Both the position numbers and the translations under genes were made by a program. Positions 1 through 5,127 of a stretch of DNA of 6,228 nucleotides are shown here, in pieces; the first letter of the stretch is position 1, and each line of letters begins with the position of its first letter. Under the pieces are notes generated by a model. That model made no database searches and had not been told where the DNA came from. It saw only the letters and a list, made by a program, of their open reading frames with translations. Source of the stretch: Chitinophagales bacterium (lineage in GTDB: Bacteria > Bacteroidota > Bacteroidia > Chitinophagales > Chitinophagaceae); the NCBI GenBank assembly GCA_015654495.1, contig JAATGW010000586.1:1-6228 (forward strand), read 5' to 3'.

Positions 1-2
1 AA

Positions 3-395
3 TTCTCTTTTTCTGAAAGACAAAAACCCGAAACAGAGTCTGTGGAGTCTGCACGTGACATGAATGACAAACTCAAAATGATTGAAAAACTGGTGCAGGA
101 CCGTGGACTATTTAAAAATTCAAAATATTCAATTCATGATCTTTCCAAAGACACAATGATACCCGCCTATCAATTGTCAAGGCTCATCAACCAGAGTCAG
201 AATAAAAATTTCAGTGGTTGGCTGAATCAGTTCCGGATCGAATACTTTATTGAACAATGTAAAAATGAAAATAACCGGAACCTTACCATCAAAGCCCTCA
301 GTCAGGAAGCCGGATTTTCCCGCAAAGTCAATTTTTTGAATGCCTTTAAAAAAGAAACCGGTAAATCTCCGACTGAGTATATCGGTTCGAAATAA
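3..395 (+). CDS. AraC-family transcriptional regulator, C-terminal fragment (truncated by window edge)
   Basis: The reading frame is open from the left edge to TAA at 393-395, so this is the 3' end of a longer gene. A GTG at 42 and an ATG at 60 could be read as starts, but the open frame upstream encodes a polar stretch resembling the linker before the DNA-binding domain of the complete regulator at 658. Truncation by the window is therefore likelier than a short gene. The visible protein is an AraC DNA-binding domain with two helix-turn-helix units. The first lies around YSIHDLSKDTMIPAYQLSRL. The second, around LTIKALSQEAGFSRKVNFLN, is followed by the family hallmark FKKETGKSPTEY. The domain binds DNA, usually as direct-repeat half-sites. 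The missing N-terminal part is probably a membrane or sensor region, by analogy with the next gene. The target is unknown; the neighbouring regulator, sulfatase or porin are candidates by proximity only. Confidence 0.88.
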   Translation, partial: FSFSERQKPETESVESARDMNDKLKMIEKLVQDRGLFKNSKYSIHDLSKDTMIPAYQLSRLINQSQNKNFSGWLNQFRIEYFIEQCKNENNRNLTIKALSQEAGFSRKVNFLNAFKKETGKSPTEYIGSK

Positions 396-657
396 GTATA
401 GAGAAAACTATATTGTATGGGCTTTTTTCGGTTTAATATGAGGTTTTTTTAACAGCGGCGTTACCGTTGTGGGGTTTCAACTGATTTTTGGTGAGATAAT
501 GTCTCTTGTTAAGCAACCCGGATTAAACCTACATGCAACCGTATAGATCCTCTTTTCCGGTGAGTTCAGGCACCAGAAGAATGAACTGCACTTGCTTAAA
601 AGTTGATAAATTGGGTACCGGTAAGTTGGACCCTGGGATTTCAAAAAAGGAAAATTA
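396..657. other. Intergenic region between two AraC-type regulators, with a small hairpin and a palindrome
   Basis: I find no gene here. A 7-bp stem (452-458 with 464-470, one G-T wobble, 5-base loop) could form, but no T-run follows it, so it is not a normal intrinsic terminator on the + strand. T-runs at 423-428 and 444-450 come before it. An 8-base palindrome, TACCGGTA, sits at 616-623, close enough to the next start to be an operator candidate. AAGGAA at 647-652, five bases before the ATG at 658, is a reasonable ribosome-binding site. I see no clear TAnnTTTG/TTTG promoter pair. Confidence 0.35.
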
Positions 658-1941
658 ATGCAACCTGTACTTAACACATCCACATTTATTTTCTTTATAA
701 CGGTAGTACTGTGCTTCCTCGCCGGAGCAATACTGCTCGTTTTTTCCGGTAACAAAAACGTAAATAATAAATGGCTGGCCGGCTACTACCTTACCGCCGG
801 CTACGGGCTCCTGGTCTCATTTTTGTTATATTCCAGACTTATCACAGAATCACCGTGGTACCATACTTATCGCACCGGCTATATCGCCGGATTTCTGTTG
901 ATGCCTTTTTCCTATTTCTATGTCAGGTCTTTGTTACAGCAGAAAACTTTCAGGTTGTTTGACCTGATTCATTTTATTCCTGTAATTGTCTTTATAATCG
1001 ATTTCTTTCCATTTTATATCAGGCCTTCCAGTTACAAACTTCAGGAGCTTTCATCTGATGCTGCCCAGTTAAATACAATATGGAGCCAGTTTTCTCAAGG
1101 ATGGATGGGTATTGGTGTAATGTATGTGCCTATCAGAATAATCCTGACTACCCTCTACTGGATTTTTCAGGTCAGAATGATCCTGCGTTCTGAAAAAATT
1201 AAACAAAATCAAGAGCTTAAACAGGAAAATAAGAGCATAATGAATTGGGTCAGAATTTTCTGTGCTTGTCAATTACTATTCTTCGTACCTTATTATATAA
1301 ATATTTTAATCGGAAGCCAGGATAATTATTTTTTTGTTGCACATACTCTTCTTGCAATCAGCATAAGCATCACCATTGTTATATTAGTAATGCGACCTAA
1401 AATTCTTTATGGGCTGAAAGGTATAATTCTGCGTGTTGACGAAAATGAAACTATGCTTAAATCTGAACCCATCAGGCAGGATCAGATTTCGGACTTTGCA
1501 GAAAACAGCAGCTTCTCTGATCAGGATAGGTCACCTGCAAATGACAATATTGGAAAGGAAAATAATTCGCAGGAAATTTATTTGTCAGGTCAGAAGCTAT
1601 TAAATCTTGCGGCTCAGGTTAGTAAGCACTTTGAAACAGAGCATTCGTATTTGAAGAAGGGATTCACATCAGCTAAACTTGCCGTTGAAATGGACATCCA
1701 AAGCTATCTGTTATCAGCCGTTATTAACCAGGTATTCAAAACAAACTTTAATGACTTTGTAAATAAATACCGTGTAGATTATGCGAAATCATTGATCGAA
1801 AACGGGGAGGCGAAATTTTTAACGCTGGAAGCACTTTCTGAAAGTTGCGGTTTTAGCAACCGGAATTCCTTCACTATCGCTTTTAAGAAACATACCGGTA
1901 CAACACCTTCCGGTTATGCTAAACCTTTCTCAAAGGCCTGA
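658..1941 (+). CDS. Membrane-anchored AraC-family transcriptional regulator (7TM sensor plus AraC HTH)
   Basis: This 427-residue protein has two parts. Residues 1-250 contain seven hydrophobic segments, at about 9-29, 39-59, 71-93, 101-121, 151-175, 197-219 and 223-245, ending in the motif RPKILYGL. A polar linker follows at about 261-312. Residues 313-425 form an AraC DNA-binding domain, with a first HTH near 338-358 and a second near 388-408, the latter followed by AFKKHTGTTPSGY. Membrane-bound AraC regulators of this layout are common in Bacteroidota and are presumed to pass an envelope or small-molecule signal directly to promoter DNA; the ligand is not readable from sequence. The ATG at 658 is favoured because AAGGAA lies five bases upstream and the first membrane helix begins soon after. 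The protein is a paralogue-like partner of the truncated regulator at 3-395, in the same direction and 262 bases downstream. The sulfatase 306 bases downstream is a plausible but unproven target. Confidence 0.9.
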   Translation: MQPVLNTSTFIFFITVVLCFLAGAILLVFSGNKNVNNKWLAGYYLTAGYGLLVSFLLYSRLITESPWYHTYRTGYIAGFLLMPFSYFYVRSLLQQKTFRLFDLIHFIPVIVFIIDFFPFYIRPSSYKLQELSSDAAQLNTIWSQFSQGWMGIGVMYVPIRIILTTLYWIFQVRMILRSEKIKQNQELKQENKSIMNWVRIFCACQLLFFVPYYINILIGSQDNYFFVAHTLLAISISITIVILVMRPKILYGLKGIILRVDENETMLKSEPIRQDQISDFAENSSFSDQDRSPANDNIGKENNSQEIYLSGQKLLNLAAQVSKHFETEHSYLKKGFTSAKLAVEMDIQSYLLSAVINQVFKTNFNDFVNKYRVDYAKSLIENGEAKFLTLEALSESCGFSNRNSFTIAFKKHTGTTPSGYAKPFSKA

Positions 1942-2041
1942 CGCGTCAAACTCTGCCAATATTTATAAATAATAGGCATAAAACCCACACATAAACTTGA
2001 TTCAGTTAACCCCGTATGGGAACTTGCGTAGGAAATTCTGC

Positions 2042-2059
2042 GCAGTAACAGCAGTAACA
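2042..2059. repeat. Tandem direct repeat GCAGTAACA x2, candidate operator
   Basis: Two perfect, adjacent copies of the 9-mer GCAGTAACA occupy 2042-2050 and 2051-2059. They end 22 bases before a TAnnTTTG element. AraC-family proteins commonly bind direct-repeat half-sites upstream of or overlapping the -35 region, and an AraC regulator is the adjacent upstream gene, so an operator role is possible. The repeat is directly visible; the operator function is inference. A chance short duplication is the alternative. Confidence 0.4.
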
Positions 2060-2081
2060 GTCATTGTTTTTTTGTAAGTAA

Positions 2082-2089
2082 TAATTTTG
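2082..2089 (+). promoter_or_regulatory. Possible Bacteroidota -7 promoter element for the sulfatase gene
   Basis: TAATTTTG matches the Bacteroidota primary-sigma -7 consensus TAnnTTTG exactly. A proper TTTG at the -33 position is missing: the nearest upstream TTG (2064-2066) is too close. The promoter would thus be weak or activator-dependent, which fits the direct repeats just upstream. It would give a 5' leader of roughly 150 bases. The motif is short and A+T-rich, so a chance match is possible. Confidence 0.25.
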
Positions 2090-2247
2090 GCATACTTCGG
2101 TTTTGCAGTTTAGTAAGTAAGTTCCTTTCAATCATATAAGGATCTGAGCGGCAACCCTGGTTTTCCATATATGCTGGCAGAAATATCCCGCCCATTGTTA
2201 TATACCACTTGATGAATCTATCTGTATAAAAATCTAAAACAAAAACG

Positions 2248-3882
2248 ATGTTTATGAGCAATGCTAAAACACAATGGCGAATTATTAATTGCGCCATTCT
2301 TGCCTGTGCGTTAACTGTGGGAACTGCTGTGGCGCAAAGCAAGAAACCAAATATAGTTGTCATTTGGGGTGATGATATTGGCATGTGGAATGTGGGAGCC
2401 TATACACATGGGATGATGGGGCGCACTCCAAATATCGACCGGATTGCAAAAGACGGTGGAATATTTACCGATCACTATGGACAGCCCAGCTGTACCGCAG
2501 GCCGTGTTGCATTTATTACCGGACAATTGCCTATTCGCAGTGGAATGACTACAATTGGCATTCCGGGGTCTTCCCTGGGAATTCAGAAAGAAGACCCGAC
2601 ATTGGCGGAGGTGCTCAAGAGCCAGGGCTATGCGACGGCGCAGTTTGGTAAAAATCATTTAGGCGACCGTAACGAATTTCTGCCGACCGTGCATGGTTTT
2701 GATGAATGGTTCGGAAATCTTTATCACTTGAATGCTGAAGAAGAACCTGAACAACTCGACTACCCTGGTCAAAAGAATCCTGAATATACCAAAAAAGTAG
2801 GTCCGAGAGGCGTGCTCCATGCATGGGCAACCACAACAGAGGATGCAACAGTTGACCCGCAGTGGGGCAAGGTAGGAAAGCAGAAAATTGAAAATACGGG
2901 CATGCTTACCCGAAAAAGAATGGAAACATTTGACGCTGAAGTGCTGGGCCATACGCTTACATGGATGGAAAAACAAAAGGGCTCCGCCAAGCCTATATTC
3001 CTTTGGTTTAATACAACGGCTACACATATCTGGAGTCATTCCCCGGAGAAATACATAAAGATGGCCGTGGCCGAAGGGCGTGCAGAAGAGGATGTATACA
3101 GAGCAAAAATGATTGAACACGATGAGCAGGTAGGAAAAGTGCTTGATAAAATAAAAGAGATGGGAATTGAAGATAATACCATCGTTATCTATTCCACTGA
3201 CAATGGCAATGAACTGATCATGTGGCCTGATGGAGGTTATGCTCCATTCAGAGGGGAAAAAGGCACTACATGGGAAGGTGGAGTGCGCGTACCCTGCCTG
3301 ATCAAATATCCGGGCGTGATAAAACCCGGTACTGCATTTAATGGATTGCAGAGTCATGAAGACTTGTTTGTTACCCTGGCTGCGGCGGCGGGTTTGCCTG
3401 GTCTGAAAAAAGATCTATTAAAAGGTGCAAAACTTGGAAATACAACCTACAAAGTTCATCTGGATGGATACAATCAACTGGATTTCTGGAGTGGAAAATC
3501 AGAAAAGTCAGCGCGCCGCGAATTTTTCTATTACGACGAAACTGACCTGATGGCCATTAGGGTGGATGCATGGAAAATGCATATCGGTGTTAAATATGAA
3601 GGCCTTTGGTGGAATGAGAAAAAATATCCCAATGTACCGTATATGTTCAACCTGCTAATGGACCCGATGGAAAAAATGGACCCTGAAAGTCATGAGTGGG
3701 GATATATAGGCCGGAAATTTTTTGCCGCCAAGATGTGGGCACCTACAGCTGCCCAACCCTTTCTTATGGAACATCTCAAGAGTTTTGCCGACTATCCGCC
3801 ACGCCAGAAAGCAGAATCATTAAGTGCACAGAAAGCAGTGGAGTCAGCAATGGAGAAGTTAAAGAAGGGACATCAGCAATAG
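2248..3882 (+). CDS. Exported type I sulfatase (arylsulfatase-like, formylglycine-dependent)
   Basis: This 544-residue sulfatase of the alkaline phosphatase superfamily would hydrolyse sulfate esters in the periplasm. A signal peptide covers residues 1-29: basic start, hydrophobic core around 12-28, and a signal peptidase I site AVA before Gln30. The active-site set looks complete: metal ligands Asp42-Asp43 in WGDDIG; Cys82 in C-T-A-G-R with Arg86; Lys135 and His137 in GKNHLGD; His260 in TATHIW; Asp318-Asn319 in STDNGNE; and Lys338 in RGEKGTTWEGG. Cys82 must be oxidised to formylglycine by a maturase (FGE or anaerobic SME type), and none is in this window. The C-terminal part includes NLLMDPMEKMDP, typical of the family's C-terminal subdomain, and length is normal for the class. 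The substrate cannot be read from sequence; aryl sulfate or carbohydrate sulfate are both open. The ATG at 2248 is chosen for the best signal peptide; ATG at 2254 is an equal alternative. The stop is TAG. Confidence 0.95.
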   Translation: MFMSNAKTQWRIINCAILACALTVGTAVAQSKKPNIVVIWGDDIGMWNVGAYTHGMMGRTPNIDRIAKDGGIFTDHYGQPSCTAGRVAFITGQLPIRSGMTTIGIPGSSLGIQKEDPTLAEVLKSQGYATAQFGKNHLGDRNEFLPTVHGFDEWFGNLYHLNAEEEPEQLDYPGQKNPEYTKKVGPRGVLHAWATTTEDATVDPQWGKVGKQKIENTGMLTRKRMETFDAEVLGHTLTWMEKQKGSAKPIFLWFNTTATHIWSHSPEKYIKMAVAEGRAEEDVYRAKMIEHDEQVGKVLDKIKEMGIEDNTIVIYSTDNGNELIMWPDGGYAPFRGEKGTTWEGGVRVPCLIKYPGVIKPGTAFNGLQSHEDLFVTLAAAAGLPGLKKDLLKGAKLGNTTYKVHLDGYNQLDFWSGKSEKSARREFFYYDETDLMAIRVDAWKMHIGVKYEGLWWNEKKYPNVPYMFNLLMDPMEKMDPESHEWGYIGRKFFAAKMWAPTAAQPFLMEHLKSFADYPPRQKAESLSAQKAVESAMEKLKKGHQQ

Positions 3883-3905
3883 CTTTATAAAAGACTATTA
3901 CTCTT

Positions 3906-3979
3906 ACCACGAAGACTCGAGACTGGAAATAAAAGCAATACAAAATTTCTTTATTTCTGTGGCTTTGAGTCTTCCTGGT
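3906..3979. repeat. Nested inverted repeat downstream of the sulfatase gene
   Basis: An outer pair, 3906-3918 (ACCACGAAGACTC) and 3967-3979 (GAGTCTTCCTGGT), matches at 12 of 13 positions. Inside it, GAAATAAA at 3926-3933 is a perfect inverted match to TTTATTTC at 3950-3957. A competing perfect 9-base pairing joins 3930-3938 (TAAAAGCAA) with 3981-3989 (TTGCTTTTA). The element begins 24 bases after the sulfatase stop, so it could end or stabilise the transcript, although there is no clean T-run. It could also be a member of a dispersed extragenic repeat family or a small non-autonomous element. The rest of 3883-4117 shows no gene. Confidence 0.5.
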
Positions 3980-4117
3980 TTTGCTTTTAGCCTGTAGCAA
4001 ATCTTTAATTCCTGATTTAATTAACCGAACATGGAAGTTAATCAGCAATCTTATCTTTTTCCAATAAACTTCAATCATAAAGCAGTTCTGCAGTCCCTAC
4101 CGGGTTAATATTTTCCT

Positions 4118-4611
4118 GTGTTTTTTAATTGGCAAATTATAAGGTACAGATTTCGTTGGTTCAAAGAAAAAAGAAATACAATCTTGTTAAATTCAACAGC
4201 ACCGAAAGAAATTGCAATTCCAGGTAATCCTGATGTAAAACATATTTCTACTTCTTATATTGAACCTTATAATTCGACTTTGCAGATGGCAATAAGAAGA
4301 TTTACCCGACAGACAAATGCTTTCAGCAAAAAGATTGAAAACCATTGTTACGATATTGATTTACATTCCGTCTTTACAACTTTGTAAAGCAGCACAAAAT
4401 TCTAGGAATTACCCCATTAATGGCAGCGTGTTTAACTAAAAGGTTTATGAGCATTGAGGGCATTGAAGAATTAATTCACGAAGAAAAGCCAAAGAAAAGA
4501 GGCTCACATAAAAAGATAGGACCGCCAGCTAAGCGGTTTTTTTTATATTTATTATATGGCTATTATCTTTTTAGGGCAAAGTATTTGCCCTCTATGTGGC
4601 GAGATTCTTAA
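4118..4611 (+). pseudogene. Degenerate IS1-type transposase remnant (C-terminal part, frameshifted)
   Basis: Two overlapping reading frames together spell the C-terminal part of an IS1-type DDE transposase. The first (GTG at 4118 to TAA at 4387) carries GNPDVKHISTSYIEPYN and RRFTRQTNAFSKKIENH, matching the family pattern in which the catalytic Glu lies in STSYVER; here Glu49 of this frame is kept but the following Arg is Pro. The frame breaks near 4366-4375. The next frame continues the expected sequence, YNFVKQHKILGITPLMAA followed by TKRFMSIEGIEELI, then a basic tail. A single lost base near 4370 explains the switch. The N-terminal half, with the first two catalytic Asp residues, is not visible upstream, so the gene is both truncated and frameshifted and cannot transpose. 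Clear homology covers about 4190-4515; 4611 is only the end of the second open frame. I found no terminal inverted repeats or target duplication. The family is assigned from remembered motifs, not a search. Confidence 0.85.
4521..4544 (+). terminator. Small intrinsic terminator-like hairpin with T8 tail
   Basis: ACCGC at 4521-4525 pairs with GCGGT at 4533-4537 across a 7-base loop and runs straight into eight T residues (4537-4544). It lies at the end of the transposase remnant, so it may be that element's terminator. The stem is only 5 bp, with four G-C pairs, so strength is modest. It is oddly placed, ending 11 bases before the ATG of the next small ORF, and could therefore also act as a leader hairpin for that ORF. 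Confidence 0.5.
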
Positions 4612-4927
4612 CCAGGAAAGTTCAATTATTTCCCTGCCGGCAATTTCAGATACCAGCAACCACCTGTACCGTTTTTTCGATTCAGGTATTCATAAATCCT
4701 GCTTTGATAAATGGGATAAAAAAACAGAAATCGACTCTATCCTTGTTGAGGAGAGAAAAAAGCATGAATCATCCGGATACTATAAAGAAATGCGGGCAAA
4801 ATACGGAAAGGAAAAAAATTCAAACAGAAATACTACAGAGGATCGGGTTCTTTGTAAACTCTACAAACATCATCGACTATCAGAGCACGGAAGGCATCCT
4901 TCATATTTTGCTGAATGGTGCATATAG
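4556..4927 (+). CDS. Small hypothetical protein with a CxxC...HxxC zinc-binding-like motif
   Basis: This 123-residue ORF has no name I can assign. The N-terminal 55 residues look like a genuine protein domain: GQSICPLCGEIL with Cys11 and Cys14, then a short hydrophobic stretch (ISLPAI), an aromatic segment (LYRFFDSG), and IHKSCFDKW with His46 and Cys49. The C-x2-C plus H-x2-C spacing suggests one zinc site of treble-clef or zinc-ribbon type. There is no signal peptide, so the product would be cytoplasmic. Residues 56-83 are charged and probably helical. From about residue 84, after a run of seven A bases, the sequence loses protein-like character, while the +1 frame reads a more natural stretch (GFFVNSTNIIDYQSTEGILH). 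The gene may thus be frameshifted or decayed. ATG 4556 is the only usable start: the frame is closed at 4517-4519, and no Met follows until residue 79. There is no Shine-Dalgarno sequence. The setting beside a transposase relic suggests acquired DNA. Confidence 0.55.
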   Translation: MAIIFLGQSICPLCGEILNQESSIISLPAISDTSNHLYRFFDSGIHKSCFDKWDKKTEIDSILVEERKKHESSGYYKEMRAKYGKEKNSNRNTTEDRVLCKLYKHHRLSEHGRHPSYFAEWCI

Positions 4928-5059
4928 CCGCATGTGCGACCAACAGAAATATTATTCAATGGTTAAAAACCGGATAGGATTGTGTTTTTCGTTTTTATTT
5001 TGCGTTTTTTCAACCAAAAAGATTCAAAGATCCGAGCTAAGTCCTCACTACTTGAAGTC

Positions 5060-5093
5060 TTTGAACTTTAGTGGCGCTGCATTTTTACCTGTG
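5060..5093 (+). promoter_or_regulatory. Possible Bacteroidota-type promoter for the porin gene
   Basis: TTTG at 5060-5063 could be the -33 element and TACCTGTG at 5086-5093 a -7 element, one mismatch from TAnnTTTG. The 22-base spacer is slightly longer than usual. Transcription would begin near 5100, giving a leader of roughly 28 bases before the TTG start. The surrounding stretch 4928-5127 holds no convincing gene; its long open frame to 5102 reads as noise. A chance match is possible. Confidence 0.3.
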
Positions 5094-5127
5094 CATTTTT
5101 AGAAAATTTAAGTAAGTTGAACAAAAA

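Larger units (their letters stand above)
1942..2247. other. 306-base sulfatase leader without a gene, rich in short repeats
   Basis: No coding sequence is convincing on either strand. The interval holds an A+T-rich imperfect hairpin just after the regulator stop (TGCC at 1954-1957 against GGCA at about 1975-1978, around the palindrome ATTTATAAAT), without a terminator-like T-tail. It also holds CCCGTATGGG at 2011-2020, a perfect palindrome CTGCGCAG at 2038-2045, a tandem 9-base repeat at 2042-2059, and two copies of GTAAGTAA at 2074-2081 and 2113-2120. A possible -7 element lies at 2082-2089. This density suggests the control region of the sulfatase gene. There is no Shine-Dalgarno sequence before the sulfatase ATG, only an A-rich stretch, which is normal in Bacteroidota. 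Confidence 0.45.

Noticed and set aside
452..470. Hairpin after the first regulator considered as a terminator
   Set aside because: T-runs precede rather than follow the stem on the + strand, and on the - strand the tail would be A-rich.
2149..2158. GCGGCAACC in the sulfatase leader, reminiscent of the SAM-I riboswitch core
   Set aside because: The other conserved SAM-I blocks and pairing helices are not present, and no terminator or sequestering hairpin follows.
2061..2384. Open frame on the - strand with an apparently signal-peptide-like segment
   Set aside because: The hydrophobic stretch is the antisense image of the sulfatase signal peptide, and the rest shows no domain.
2659..3357. 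Long open frame on the - strand (232 codons) inside the sulfatase gene
   Set aside because: It lies wholly antisense to a well-supported sulfatase with conserved catalytic residues, and its translation has no recognisable domain.
3776..4078. 100-codon open frame on the - strand downstream of the sulfatase
   Set aside because: It runs through the inverted-repeat region and antisense to the sulfatase end, with no domain character or plausible start context.
4596..5102. 168-codon open frame on the + strand overlapping the small zinc-finger-like ORF
   Set aside because: Its first two thirds are the out-of-frame image of the better-supported ORF at 4556 and its end is low-complexity; only a short middle part is kept as a possible frameshift continuation.
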